A DNA stretch of 64,000 bases. It comes from Novosphingobium sp. PC22D (lineage in GTDB: Bacteria; Pseudomonadota; Alphaproteobacteria; Sphingomonadales; Sphingomonadaceae). The translations under genes were made by a program, and so were the position numbers. The notes below the pieces were generated by a model, which saw only the letters and a program-made list of their open reading frames with translations, had not been told where the DNA came from and made no database searches. Each line of letters opens with the position of its first letter. The first letter of the stretch is position 1. This document shows, one piece after another, positions 33,358 to 43,700 of this stretch. The stretch is from contig NZ_MWMO01000002.1 of the NCBI RefSeq assembly GCF_002556635.1, forward strand, positions 62,001 through 126,000. The letters run 5' to 3'.

Positions 33358-33568
33358 AAGAGCAAAGCTCCCTCTCCTCTCGTTCAATGATGACCGTTAT
33401 GCGCCTTAAAGTGCGACATTCGGTCGCTAAATCGCGCGGTTCAGAAGCAGCCGACAACGAAAGCTGTGAGTGTCTGCTGTGGGTAAGTGGTCGTCCCGTT
33501 GAGGCAGGTCTGCGCCCAGTCGCAGCAGAACGATCATACTCGCCCGTTCTCCTGAACCCGCGGCGAGC

Positions 33569-33976
33569 TCAAGAGACGCCACCATCAGCGATCCCATCGA
33601 TAACACGGCAATCGGCCATTCGGCCCCCCTCGCAGGTGGTCGCGACTTGCTGCAGCTCCTCCCGCAGTCGGAGGAGCCTTGCAATCCGCGCGTCGACGTC
33701 GGCGAGGTGGTTTCGAGCGATCGCAGCAGCGGCGCCGCAGTCCCTCTCCGGTTGCTCGGATAGTGAGATCAGGGACCGCAGCTCGTCGGTCGAGAAGCCG
33801 AGCTCCCGCCCATTGCGAATGAAGCCGAGCCGCCGGACATCGTCTTCATCATAGGTGCGGCGGCCAGAATCGGTCCGGGTTGCCCGAGGCATCAGCGCAA
33901 TCTCTTCGTAGAAACGGATCGTGTTGATCTTGGTCCCCGTCCGCCGTGCCAGGTCCCCAATCATCAGCCTCGCCAT
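33569..33976 (-). CDS. MerR-family metal-responsive regulator
   Basis: A 135-residue MerR regulator with an N-terminal winged HTH (MIGDLARRTGTKINTIRFYE) and three C-terminal cysteines, C80, C115 and C123, matching the C79/C114/C123-type metal site of CadR/PbrR/ZntR proteins. Cd, Pb or Zn is the likely inducer. It is divergent from a CDF exporter gene and would distort the 19-bp-spacer promoter at 33987-34017. The start is placed at the ATG at 33976. Confidence 0.88.
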   Translation of the reverse strand: MARLMIGDLARRTGTKINTIRFYEEIALMPRATRTDSGRRTYDEDDVRRLGFIRNGRELGFSTDELRSLISLSEQPERDCGAAAAIARNHLADVDARIARLLRLREELQQVATTCEGGRMADCRVIDGIADGGVS

Positions 33977-33986
33977 CGCCTCGCCC

Positions 33987-34017
33987 TTGATCCTCCAGTG
34001 ACTGGAGGTTCTATAGG
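33987..34017 (+). promoter_or_regulatory. MerR-type promoter with 19-bp spacer
   Basis: -35 TTGATC (33987-33992) and -10 TATAGG (34012-34017) are 19 bp apart. The perfect palindrome CCTCCAGT-G-ACTGGAGG (33992-34008) fills the spacer. This is the textbook layout of MerR-activated promoters. Confidence 0.88.
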
Positions 34018-34024
34018 CTCCCGC

Positions 34025-34663
34025 ATGAGTGATTCGAACCAGGAATCCGGCTGCGGCTGTCATGGCGACACGCAGAAAGCAGCGAAAGATCCGGCCTATC
34101 GCCGGGCGCTATGGATCGTCGTCATCCTCAATGTGGGCTTCGGCCTGATCGAGCTGGTCGGCGGCTTCCTCGCCGACAGTCAGGCGCTGAAGGCAGATTC
34201 CCTCGACTTCCTCGGCGACGGCTCGATCACCTTCGTCGGTCTGCTCGCGCTCTCGTGGGCTGAAAGGACCCGGGCCAAGGTCGCGCTCACCCAGGGCATC
34301 TTCCTGGCGCTACTCGGCGTGTGGGTGCTTGGCATGGCCGTGTGGCGGGCGATGAACGCGGTGCCGCCGGAAGCCGAACTGATGGGGGGCATCGGCATCG
34401 CGGCTCTGGCCGTGAACGTCACAGCGGCGCTGGTCCTCGCGAAGTTTCGTGAAGGCGGCGACGCACAGGCGCGGGCGATCTGGCTGTTCTCGCGCAATGA
34501 CGCGATCAACAACGTGGCCGTGATCATCGCGGCCGGGCTGGTGTTCTGGCTCGAAAGCGCCTGGCCGGACCTCCTCGTTGCGGCCGCGATCGCGGTCGTG
34601 TTCCTCCATTCGGCCTGGGAGATCATCGGCGATGCTCGCAAGGAGCTGAGCGAGCCGCGATGA
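34025..34663 (+). CDS. CDF-family metal efflux transporter
   Basis: A 212-residue cation-diffusion-facilitator inner-membrane exporter with about six membrane spans. A metal-binding Cys/His N-terminus (GCGCHGD) precedes the first span. The expected metal ligands of the second span are present as ADSLDFLGD (D61 and D65); the usual His is Asp. The other site reads SRNDAINN. The ATG at 34025 begins 7 nt after the MerR-type -10 box, so the mRNA probably starts at or next to the start codon (leaderless). The stop overlaps the next gene (ATGA). Confidence 0.83.
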   Translation: MSDSNQESGCGCHGDTQKAAKDPAYRRALWIVVILNVGFGLIELVGGFLADSQALKADSLDFLGDGSITFVGLLALSWAERTRAKVALTQGIFLALLGVWVLGMAVWRAMNAVPPEAELMGGIGIAALAVNVTAALVLAKFREGGDAQARAIWLFSRNDAINNVAVIIAAGLVFWLESAWPDLLVAAAIAVVFLHSAWEIIGDARKELSEPR

Positions 34664-36591
34664 AGCCGGCGAGCTTCCTGCGCCAGGCGTTCCTGATGGT
34701 TCTGCTTGCGTTTGCCGCAGTCTCGCCGGCCCATGCACAGACCGCCCCTGCGCAAACCATCTGGCGGCTGCTCGACTACATCGCGGTCGATTACTCCGGA
34801 GCCGTTGCGCAGGGCCGTGTCATCAACGAGGCCGAGTATGTCGAGATGGTCGAGTTCTCGGCCAGTGTGCGGCAGCGGCTGGCGCAACTCCCGCCCACGA
34901 CAGCACGTGCGTCGCTCGTCAGCGAGGCCGAGACACTACAGGACATCATCGCCGCCAAAGCGCCTCCACTTCAGGTGGCCATCTCGGCACGCGCGCTCGG
35001 GCGCGATCTCCTCGCAGCTTATCCGGTGCCCCTTGCCCCTCCCGGGGCGCCAGATCTCGCCCGGGGCGCGGCCCTTTATGCGGAGCACTGCTCGAGTTGC
35101 CATGGTGCAAGCGGGAACGGCCGCGGGCTGGAGTCGGCAGGCATGGACCCGCCGCCGATCGACTTTACAGATCGGGCGCGGGCGCGAGAGCGGAGCGTGT
35201 TCGCGCTCTACCAGGTGATCGAACAGGGGCTTGAGGGCACCGCCATGGAGTCCTTTGCCCATCTTCCGGTGGAGGACCGCTGGGCTTTGGCCTTCCACGT
35301 GGGGCGGTATGCCTACCCCGAGCAACTCGCCGCCCGTGGCCAGCAGGTCTGGGCCAACCCTCGGGCGCAAGCGGCCGTGCCTGACATGCGAGCGCTCGTC
35401 AGCCTCACAACAGCGCAACTCGAGCAAAGCCTCGGTTCGGCTGAGGGCACTGCCCTCACGGCATTCCTTCGCGGAAAGCCGCAAGTCCTTGGCAGCGGCG
35501 CGGAACGCTCACTCGGTATTGCGCGGGACCGGCTGCAAGAGACCTTGGCTGCATACGAAGTGGGTCATTTCTCCAGCGCCGAGGATCTCGCCCTCGCCGC
35601 GTATCTCGACGGCTTCGAGCCGGTGGAGCCGATCCTGACCGCGCGCAACGGGGCACTGATGCGCTCGATCGAAGCCGCAATGGCCGAGCTGCGCTCGAGG
35701 ATCGACGATCAGCAGCCGGTGAGCAATGTGCGTCAGCAGGTGGACGAAGTCCTGCGGCTGCTAGACGACGCCGAGACGGAAATGGCGCCGGAAAACGCCA
35801 GTTCGGCGTCGTCCTTCATCGGGGCCTTCACGGTTTTGCTTCGCGAAGGTCTCGAGGCCTTGCTCATCGTCATCGCCATGATGGCCTTCCTCAGGAAGGC
35901 CGAGCGGCAGGACGCCATGCGCTACGTTCATGGCGGGTGGATCGCTGCTCTCTTGGCGGGCGCCGCCACCTGGCTCGCAGCGACCTACCTGATCAGCATC
36001 AGCGGGGCGAGCCGGGAGCTCACGGAAGGGTTCGGCTCCCTGTTCGCGGCCATTGTCCTCCTCTCGGTGGGCATCTGGATGCACGGCAAGGCACAGGCGG
36101 GTGCATGGCAGCGCTACATTGCCGAACGCATGAGCGCCGCCCTATCCCAGCGGTCATTGTGGTTCCTGTTCGGCCTGACGTTCGTCGTGGTCTATCGCGA
36201 GGTGTTTGAGACCATCCTCTTCTACACCGCGCTCTGGACAGACGGAAACGGCGGCGCCGTTGCCGGCGGCGCGGTGGCGGCGACCGTTCTTCTGGCCATC
36301 ATTGCGGTCGCCATGCTGCGCTACAGCCGGCAGCTGCCGATCTCGACGTTCTTCACCTACAGCTCGATCCTCATTGCGATCCTCGCCGTGGTGCTCGCCG
36401 GGAAGGGCATCGGGGGACTGCAGGAAGGCGGGATCATCGATGTCACCCCGTTCCTCGCCGTTCCACACGTCGACATGCTTGGCCTGATCCCGACGAGGGA
36501 AACGGTGATTGCGCAAATACTCACGGCCGCCGCCCTTGCAGCCGGGTTCTGGCTGAATTGGCGGGCAGCGCAGACAGCGAGGGCAGCCTAG
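34660..36591 (+). CDS. Cytochrome c/FTR1-family metal permease (PbrT-like)
   Basis: A 643-residue fusion. A signal peptide (to about AHA) is followed by a periplasmic c-type cytochrome with CSSCH (C144, C147, H148), then an FTR1-type permease with about seven spans and the two carboxylate motifs REGLEALL (about 395) and REVFETILF (about 513). This architecture is known from PbrT, the lead-uptake protein of the pbr operon, and from other iron permeases. Together with the MerR regulator and CDF exporter it forms a metal module, so Pb/Cd or iron are the candidate substrates; the sequence does not decide. Confidence 0.85.
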   Translation: MKPASFLRQAFLMVLLAFAAVSPAHAQTAPAQTIWRLLDYIAVDYSGAVAQGRVINEAEYVEMVEFSASVRQRLAQLPPTTARASLVSEAETLQDIIAAKAPPLQVAISARALGRDLLAAYPVPLAPPGAPDLARGAALYAEHCSSCHGASGNGRGLESAGMDPPPIDFTDRARARERSVFALYQVIEQGLEGTAMESFAHLPVEDRWALAFHVGRYAYPEQLAARGQQVWANPRAQAAVPDMRALVSLTTAQLEQSLGSAEGTALTAFLRGKPQVLGSGAERSLGIARDRLQETLAAYEVGHFSSAEDLALAAYLDGFEPVEPILTARNGALMRSIEAAMAELRSRIDDQQPVSNVRQQVDEVLRLLDDAETEMAPENASSASSFIGAFTVLLREGLEALLIVIAMMAFLRKAERQDAMRYVHGGWIAALLAGAATWLAATYLISISGASRELTEGFGSLFAAIVLLSVGIWMHGKAQAGAWQRYIAERMSAALSQRSLWFLFGLTFVVVYREVFETILFYTALWTDGNGGAVAGGAVAATVLLAIIAVAMLRYSRQLPISTFFTYSSILIAILAVVLAGKGIGGLQEGGIIDVTPFLAVPHVDMLGLIPTRETVIAQILTAAALAAGFWLNWRAAQTARAA

Positions 36592-37011
36592 CATGTGCCG
36601 CTTGAGGTAGAGGAGGCAAAACGCGGGCTGGAATGCCGGAAACTGACAACGTCCTCGCTAATGATGAGGCGAGCGCGATGTTAGCGGGACGCGAAGCGGA
36701 CCGTCGGCTATCGCCTGGAGTCGCTCCATTTCAGACTGGCAGCTAACGGCCCATGATTTGTCATCGAGTGCAGGCGTGCTGACGGTCGAACTCGGGAAGT
36801 CAATATCGTATTGATGACGCCCGAAAATTAGCGTGGAAAGCCGACGTCGCTGGACCTTAAATAGCCTTTCAGTGCAGCGGACAACATGGCCGCAACGCAA
36901 CCCCCACGTGGGATAAGCTACGCCAGATTTTCTCCGCTTGGACAATTGGGCGCGATCACCCAAGCAAGTTAGCTGTGGAACAGAAGCTGCAGCGTGCCCA
37001 TATGCTAAGCC
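36592..37011. other. Intergenic stretch of 420 bp
   Basis: No convincing gene; the longest frame (36658-36963, leftward) lacks a ribosome site and shows no domain. A 17-bp element at 36747-36763 (CGGCCCATGATTTGTCA) is repeated with 14 of 17 matches at 38626-38642, so the two copies flank the ABC1/UbiB kinase gene. Confidence 0.4.
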
Positions 37012-38532
37012 ATGTTGAAGACCCTTCGTATCGCACGCCGGGACCGGAAGCGCCTGGAGGAAATATTCAGCGTCACTTCCCGCTATGGACTCGGCCTTCT
37101 GCTGGCGCGGATAGGACTGGACCGGACGGGCAGCGACGATGCCGGCGACGGGTCGTCACATAGCCTGCCTCGGCGCACCCGCCTTGCCATGGAAGAGCTT
37201 GGGCCAACCTTCGTGAAGCTCGGCCAGATCCTGGCGACACGCGCCGATCTTCTATCTCCGGAATGGATCGCCGAACTCGAGCAATTGCATAGCAAGGCGC
37301 CGACGCTTCCCTTCGAGGAGTTGCGACCGATTGTCGAGGAGGCGCTTGGTGAGGCGCCCGAATGCACCTTTGCGGAATTCGATACAGAACCGCTGGCGGC
37401 GGCCTCCATGGCGCAGGTCCATCGTGCGACGCTGCACGACGGGCGCGCGGTGGTGATCAAAATCCGCCGGCCCGGCATTCGTCCGAGGGTGGAGGCTGAT
37501 ATCCGGCTCCTTGCGCATATTGCGACCCTTGCGGAACGCGGCAGCACCGAAGCCAAGCGCTTCGGACCGAGCCGGATGATGCGGCAGCTTGCGGACGCGA
37601 TGGTCGAGGAACTCGACTTCACGAATGAAGCGCGCAATGCTGATCGTCTGCGGACGGATTTCGCGAACGAGCCGAGCGTCGTTGTGCCCGAAATCCACTG
37701 GGAATGGACGTCCGAGACGTTGCTCGTCATGGATTACATAAACGGTGTGCCGCCGAGCAATGCGCAGGCTCTGGTCGCTGCAGGGCTCGATCCGACCAGA
37801 GTAGCAGCGCTGGGCGCCGACATGGTGCTCGACATGATATTGGTGAACGGCCGGTTCCACGGCGATCCGCACCCGGGGAACCTTCTCTGCCTGCCGGGCA
37901 ACCATATAGCTCTGCTGGACCTGGGCATGGTTGGTTATGTATCTCCGCGCAGGAGAGAGGAATTCGTCAGCTTCGTGCAGGCGCTCAGCACTGGCAGCCC
38001 CGCGCAGCTCGCCGACGTGCTGACGCGGTGGTCAGTGGGCGACGACGTTCCGGCCGACCGCGTGCTCTCCGCATCCGAACGGCTGATCGCGCGCCATGGC
38101 AGCGGTCGATTGGTTCTGGGCGCCATGGTAACCGACTTTCTGGGGCTGATGCGCGACGAGCGCATGACGTTACCACCCGATCTTCTCCTGATCTTCAAGG
38201 CGCTGATCACGATGGACGGCGTGTTGTCGAAAATTGAACCGGATTTCGACCTGACGCATGCCATGCGACGCTCTTCGTTTCGAATCGCGCAAGCGCGGTT
38301 GTCGCCCGAGCACTGGGCTCCCGTTCTACAGGGCGTCGCCTGGGAATTGCTCAAGATCGGAGATGATGCGCCGCGCCTGATCCGGACAGCGATCCGCCGG
38401 TTGGAGCAAGACAGAACGCCGCCGGCTTCATCGCCTTCGGATCGCAGCCGCGCGAGTGCCGACATTCGCTGGGTTGCAGCTGCAATCGTCTCAGGCGCCG
38501 TGATCATGGCGATAGCGCCCTGGTTTTATTAA
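37012..38532 (+). CDS. ABC1/UbiB-family atypical kinase
   Basis: A 506-residue ABC1 (AarF/UbiB) protein. The family signature is complete: the KxGQ motif FVKLGQILATRADLL, the Ala-rich loop AAASMAQVHRA, the lysine in VVIKIRRPG, the catalytic ELDFTNEARN segment, GRFHGDPHPGNLL and metal-binding LLDLGMVG. A C-terminal transmembrane helix (AAAIVSGAVIMAIAPWFY) would anchor it to the membrane. UbiB proteins support ubiquinone synthesis; as accessory cargo beside a metal module its role is unknown. No ribosome site is evident at the ATG at 37012. Confidence 0.85.
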   Translation: MLKTLRIARRDRKRLEEIFSVTSRYGLGLLLARIGLDRTGSDDAGDGSSHSLPRRTRLAMEELGPTFVKLGQILATRADLLSPEWIAELEQLHSKAPTLPFEELRPIVEEALGEAPECTFAEFDTEPLAAASMAQVHRATLHDGRAVVIKIRRPGIRPRVEADIRLLAHIATLAERGSTEAKRFGPSRMMRQLADAMVEELDFTNEARNADRLRTDFANEPSVVVPEIHWEWTSETLLVMDYINGVPPSNAQALVAAGLDPTRVAALGADMVLDMILVNGRFHGDPHPGNLLCLPGNHIALLDLGMVGYVSPRRREEFVSFVQALSTGSPAQLADVLTRWSVGDDVPADRVLSASERLIARHGSGRLVLGAMVTDFLGLMRDERMTLPPDLLLIFKALITMDGVLSKIEPDFDLTHAMRRSSFRIAQARLSPEHWAPVLQGVAWELLKIGDDAPRLIRTAIRRLEQDRTPPASSPSDRSRASADIRWVAAAIVSGAVIMAIAPWFY

Positions 38533-38645
38533 GCCGTGGTCGGCGAGCCCGTCGAATTTCGGTTGGGTCATTAGCTGAATGGCAGCCTTGTGCGCTCACG
38601 CCGCTAACATCGGACAGTCGGCTTGCGGCCCACAATTTGACACGG

Positions 38646-38679
38646 AAAAGGCGGCCCGTCCCGATTGGGACGGACCGCC
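38646..38679 (-). terminator. Rho-independent terminator of the ParB-like gene
   Basis: On the minus strand GGCGG-t-CCGTCCC and GGGACGG-g-CCGCC form a 12-pair stem with an AATC loop, followed by TTTT. It lies 31 nt after the stop of the ParB-like gene. Confidence 0.85.
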
Positions 38680-38709
38680 CGCCGAGTGATCTGGACCTGT
38701 CAGGAGGGG

Positions 38710-40683
38710 TCAGGCAGCCTGCTCGGCAATTTCGCCAGTTGCTTCGGCGTTGACCGCCTCGTCGCCTCCGTGATCCGCCAGTTCGGCTCCTTCAGAACCG
38801 GCGAAACGCATGATCGGCGGAACCCAAGCCTGCGCCCGTTCCTTGACCTCGGGCTCGCCAATGAAGTTGCCCGAGAAGATGCGTTCGGCAGCGCTCGAAA
38901 GCTCAGCCTTCTTCGAAGCAGCGTACCGACTGACCAGTTCGGGACCTCCGGCGGCATCGAGCGCCTCGAGCGTGCGGGCCTTAGCCACTCGGTCGAAGTA
39001 GTTCGCCGCCGTTGGCCGCCACCAATGCGCCGTCTCGATCTCGAGCAGCGACCCGAGGATCTCGTGCAGTGGCACCGAACGCTCGCGTTCGCAGGCAAGA
39101 CTGGCAATGAGTGTGCGCGAGACGACATGACCAAGCCAGGCCGAGCGCGCCTCGTCGGAAAGCGCCTGGAAGTTGGCGAACCGCTCGACCTCGCTTGTCC
39201 CAGCACGCCAGCTTTCATCGAGCGACCCGGCAAACTCGGCCAAGGCAGCGCTCGCCGGTGCATCCTTGGCCTCGAACCCGGCGGCGGGGCCGGTCGCGAC
39301 AGAGCCGACAAGCGTAGACGCTTTCTTCGCGCGCCAATCGTGCCCATCGGCATCGGCAAGCGTGAAGACCATAAAGTCGAGCGCCAGTGCCGGATCGTTG
39401 GCGAGATGGATCGCCAGGATATCGCGGCGTTGCATCGCGAGCTCGTCGAGTAGGCGCTGCGACAATGAGCTTCCCTTGGGCTTCGCCGCACCACTCTCTT
39501 CAATGGGTTCGACCACGCCTTCGTCGGTGATGACCTCGGTCTGGGTGTAGTACTGCGGGACCAGTGTTGGCTCGCCATTGCGCGAGAGGACGAGGAAGGC
39601 ACCTGCCCCCGATTTCAGCTCGTCGGCAAGCACGGGGGGACGATCATTGAGCGCGCGCATGGCGCGGTCGATCACCACCAGTTCCTTCTCGGCCTTAGCG
39701 ACCTCATCTTCGTCGCTGTCTTCATCTTCTAGCACAGCGGCGACGCGGTCATAGTCGGCCTCGAGCTCGCCGAGCTCCTGCACTTCCTGTTCGGTCATTG
39801 GTGCAGGCTCGCAGGGCAGACGGCTCAGACCTTCGACAAGGTCATGGCTGACATAGGTGCCAAGCGTCGCGCGCACCCAGGCAAGGCCATATTCAAGCGC
39901 GACCTTTTCTGCGGATTCTTCCATGGTCTTGTGCGCGAGGTCTTCGAGCAGCGCGACATCGATCCAGCTCTCGCTGGCATCGTCGTCGAACAGTTCGCGC
40001 TCGATCCGGCCACCTGCGTCGAGATAGGTATCGCGTCCGACGAGCACAGCTCGCGGATCGGAACCACGCACCGTGGCATCAAGCACCATGCGGCGGATCG
40101 TGTCGGGCGTGATCTGGTACCAGGCGTCCTGCAGCTCGGCATAGACATGCGCCTGGCGCTCGACGTCCGAAATCGCGCCATAGGCCTTGGCCATGTCGAG
40201 CGTGATCGTGCCTTCGGCGAGCGCTTCGAAGACACAGGGTGCAAGACTTGCCAAACGCAGGCGCCCTTCGACGAAACGGACGGTGAGGCCGAAGCGGCGT
40301 GCCACGTCTTCGGCGGTAGCGCCTGCCTCGATGATCGCCGCGAAAGCCTGCGCCTCGTCGGCCGGGTTCATCGCGAGACGCTGGAAGTTCTCGGCAAGGC
40401 TGGCTTCGCGCACTTCGCTTTCCTCGCCTTCGATGACGAGGCAGGTAACCTCTTGGTTCTCCGGCAAGGTGCCCTCTTCGGCCAGCGCCTGCAGCGCGGC
40501 GAGGCGGCGACCGCCGGCCTCGACCTCGAACTTGCCGCGCTTTCCTTTGCGCACGACGAGGTTCTGCAGCAGACCGCGCGCAGCAATGTCTGCCCGCAGC
40601 TGGAGGTCGGCCAGCACGTCGTTCGACTTGCGAACGTTGCGCGGGCTCGGGACGAGCTTCTTCAAGGGAATCGACTGGATCAT
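38710..40683 (-). CDS. Large ParB/Spo0J-family protein of the ICE
   Basis: A 657-residue ParB-like DNA-binding protein. The N-terminal ParB nuclease-like domain is visible (MIQSIPLKKLVPSPRNVRKS, ENFQRLAMNPADEAQAF) and is followed by an HTH (TAEDVARRFGLTVRFVEGR). The remainder is a long helical region ending in Asp/Glu-rich stretches. Such long ParB proteins occur on sphingomonad ICEs and plasmids and may help replication, partition or DNA processing. The start is the ATG at 40683 with an ATCAGGAG site; no ParA lies next to it. Confidence 0.85.
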   Translation of the reverse strand: MIQSIPLKKLVPSPRNVRKSNDVLADLQLRADIAARGLLQNLVVRKGKRGKFEVEAGGRRLAALQALAEEGTLPENQEVTCLVIEGEESEVREASLAENFQRLAMNPADEAQAFAAIIEAGATAEDVARRFGLTVRFVEGRLRLASLAPCVFEALAEGTITLDMAKAYGAISDVERQAHVYAELQDAWYQITPDTIRRMVLDATVRGSDPRAVLVGRDTYLDAGGRIERELFDDDASESWIDVALLEDLAHKTMEESAEKVALEYGLAWVRATLGTYVSHDLVEGLSRLPCEPAPMTEQEVQELGELEADYDRVAAVLEDEDSDEDEVAKAEKELVVIDRAMRALNDRPPVLADELKSGAGAFLVLSRNGEPTLVPQYYTQTEVITDEGVVEPIEESGAAKPKGSSLSQRLLDELAMQRRDILAIHLANDPALALDFMVFTLADADGHDWRAKKASTLVGSVATGPAAGFEAKDAPASAALAEFAGSLDESWRAGTSEVERFANFQALSDEARSAWLGHVVSRTLIASLACERERSVPLHEILGSLLEIETAHWWRPTAANYFDRVAKARTLEALDAAGGPELVSRYAASKKAELSSAAERIFSGNFIGEPEVKERAQAWVPPIMRFAGSEGAELADHGGDEAVNAEATGEIAEQAA

Positions 40684-40787
40684 GGGTGTTCTCCTGATGG
40701 AAGGAAGGCGCAGGTGAGGATCACGAGGCCCACAAGCCCAAAGGGCTCCCTCCACTCTCATTCTGAGATTGGGGTCTGCCCTAAGGA

Positions 40788-43700
40788 TCAGGCGGCAAGC
40801 GCGGGGAGGACCGACGAGGCTCTCGACACCGGCACGAACAGCCGCGTGCGGTAGCGGATGATCTCGGTGAAGCAGCCCTTGTTCTTGTACCAGTCGAGCC
40901 GATCGGGCGAGAACCCGGTCAGTTCAAGGCGCTGTTCGCCGCCGACCAGCGAGCGTTTCACCGTGAGTGGATCGTGGCTGGCAAGGCCCAGCGGTTTGCC
41001 GCTGGCCAGGACTAGGTCGCCGATCTGGTCCGGCGCCGGAGCGGTAACTCTGGAGAGGCCAAAGGTCTCGGCGATTGCGGCGAGATCGATATCGAGCACT
41101 TCACGCCCAATGATCGACTGGCCGTCCTCGGCAACGAGCCGAGTGACGCGGACATGATCGCCAGACAGGCGCTTCCACACTGGCAGTAGCAGCCCGGTGG
41201 CGAGATGGACGCGCTCGGTCACCGGCGACTTGGCCGCTTCCTCTTCCTCGGCCCGCCAAGCGCTCGTGAACGCGGTGACGCCAATTTCTTCCCAGTGGCT
41301 CTCACCGAGTGCCTCAAGTGTCCAGTTCGCGGACTTGAGCGGGCGCAGCAGGCGGCGGCGTTCGATCACGGCCCCGTCGTCAGCAATGAGGCGTCGGGCC
41401 GGAACCGACAGTGCGACCATGCCAGAGCGCGCATTGCGCATCGGGATCGCGCGCGGGCCGCCGATCTCGTGCATGCGTACGAGGCGCTGCAAGCGTAGAG
41501 GCCGAAGGTGCCTCGTTACTTCGAGCGAGACGAGGCGGGTCTCGGCTCCGGTCACGGGGTCCGTGCGGAGAAGTTCGTCGGCAAGGACCGTGAAGCGATC
41601 GACCCTGACGGTTTCCAGTCCCTGGTCGAGCGTTCCGGCTTCGCGTGCGGCTTCGATCCGCGCCTCTACCAACCCGAGATATTCGTCGAAGATTCCGTTC
41701 TGGAGCGCGATCGGCAGGGCGAGGATGCGGTTGAGCCAGCGCTGGATCGTGGGGAGATTGTCGGTCAGCCCGCCATCGGGGTTTTCGAGCCGGAGGCCGG
41801 TGCGCTCGACAAAGTTACTGAAGCTCGTGGCCTCGAGCTTGCCGTCATAGAGCAGCTGGAACCAGCGGCTGAGCGCATCGCGCGCGTAATCGCTTTCGAG
41901 ATTGTCTGCCGGGTCGAACAGGTTCTGTCCGCCCGTCTGGCGCTGGCCGCGCGTAAGCGCGCCCAAAGCGTCGAGCCTTCGCGCAATAGTCGAGATGAAC
42001 CGGCGCTCGCCCTTCACATCTGTGGTGACCGGGCGGAACAGCGGGGCCGAGGCCTGATTGGTGCGGTTCGTGCGACCAAGACCCTGGATGGCGTTGTCGG
42101 CGCGCCATCCCGGTTCAAGCAGGAAGTGAACCCGGCGCTGCTGGTTCCTGGCGCCCAAGTCGGCATGATAGGAACGCCCGGTGCCGCCCGCATCCGAGAA
42201 GACCAGGATGCGCTTGGTCCCTTCCATGAAGCTTTGGGCTTCGGCAACATTGGCGCTGGGGCTACGCCGTTCGAGGCGCTGCTCACCATCGCGGCCCAGG
42301 ACAAGCCTGCGGGTCCGGCCCGTGACTTCGGCCACGGCGTCGGTTCCGAAATGTTCAATAATCGCATCGAGCGCAGTGGCGATGGGCGGCAGTGCGCAAA
42401 GCTGTTCGATCAGCGCATCGCGCGCAGCAATGGCGCGCGGGCAGAAAACGGGATTGCCCTCTCCGTCGCTCATCGCCTCGGAGCGAAGATTGCCGTCCTC
42501 GTCGGCGAAGACCTGCATCAATCGTACCGGGAAGCTCTTCGTGAGGTAGTCGATGACATATTCACGCGGTGAGAGATCGATATCGAGCGCTTCGCGTTCT
42601 TCCACGGTAAGGTCGGCAAGGCGCCGGTCGAGCATGGCCTCTGCGGTCGAGACCAGCTGCACGACAACCGAATGATCCTCGCCAAGCGCCGCTTCCATTG
42701 CAGGGATCAGGCTAGGCAATTTCATCGAGAGCAGGAGCTGGGCAAAGAAGCGCTGCTTGGTACCTTCGAAGATTGAGAGCGCCGCAGCCTTGGCGTTGCG
42801 ATTGAGTGTATCGCCGCTGTCCTCGTCGACCACGCGGGTTGCTTCGAGTGCAGCTTCGAGGTTGCGGTGAATGATTGCCCAGGCCTCGGCATAGGCATCA
42901 TAGATTTTCACCTGCGCGTCGGTCAGGCTGTGTTCGAGGATCTCGTACTCTATCCCGGCGAAGGACAGCGCACGGGCGAGATAGAGACCCTGAGCCTTTA
43001 GGTCGCGGGCGACAAGCTCCATCGCCGCGACGCCGCCAGCGCGGATCTCGGTCATGAACGCCTCGTGGGTCGGAAAAGCGGTCTCGGGTCCCCAGAGACC
43101 AAGCCGTGAGGTGTAACCGAGGTTGGCGATATCCGAAGCGCCAGTGGCAGACGCGTAGAGCACGCGGGCGCGCGGGAGATGGTTCTGCAGCCTGAGGCCC
43201 GCCATTCCTTGTTCGGAGCCCTTGACCTTGCCGCGGATTGAAGAGCCCCCGAGCGCATTGGCCATGGCGTGGGCTTCGTCGAAAGCGATCACGCCATCGT
43301 AATCCTCGCCCGCCCAGGCAAGGATCTGGTCGAGCCGCGTATCCTCGGCGCGGCACGAGCGCAGCGTCGGATAGGTGACGAAGAGAATGCCTTCGGACAT
43401 CGTTGCAGGGTGGCCAAGTTTCCAGCGTGAGAGTGGCTGGAGATCGAGCGGCAGCCCGCCAAGCGCTTCCCAATCGCGGCGCGCATCTTCGAGCAGCGCC
43501 TCGTTCTTGGTGATCCAGATATGGCGGCGCTCACCTGCGAGCCAGCGGTCCATGATGACCGCGGCGATCTGTCGTCCCTTGCCCGCTCCGGTTCCGTCGC
43601 CAAGGAAGAAGCCTTGGCGGTATGCGTGCCCGTCTTCGGACAGTTGGAGCGCGGTACCTTCCTGGCTGACCTTGAACAGGCCCGGAAGATCGCGCGCAAA

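Noticed and set aside
36658-36963. Leftward 101-residue ORF upstream of the UbiB-type gene
   Set aside because: No ribosome site, no domain and the composition does not look coding.
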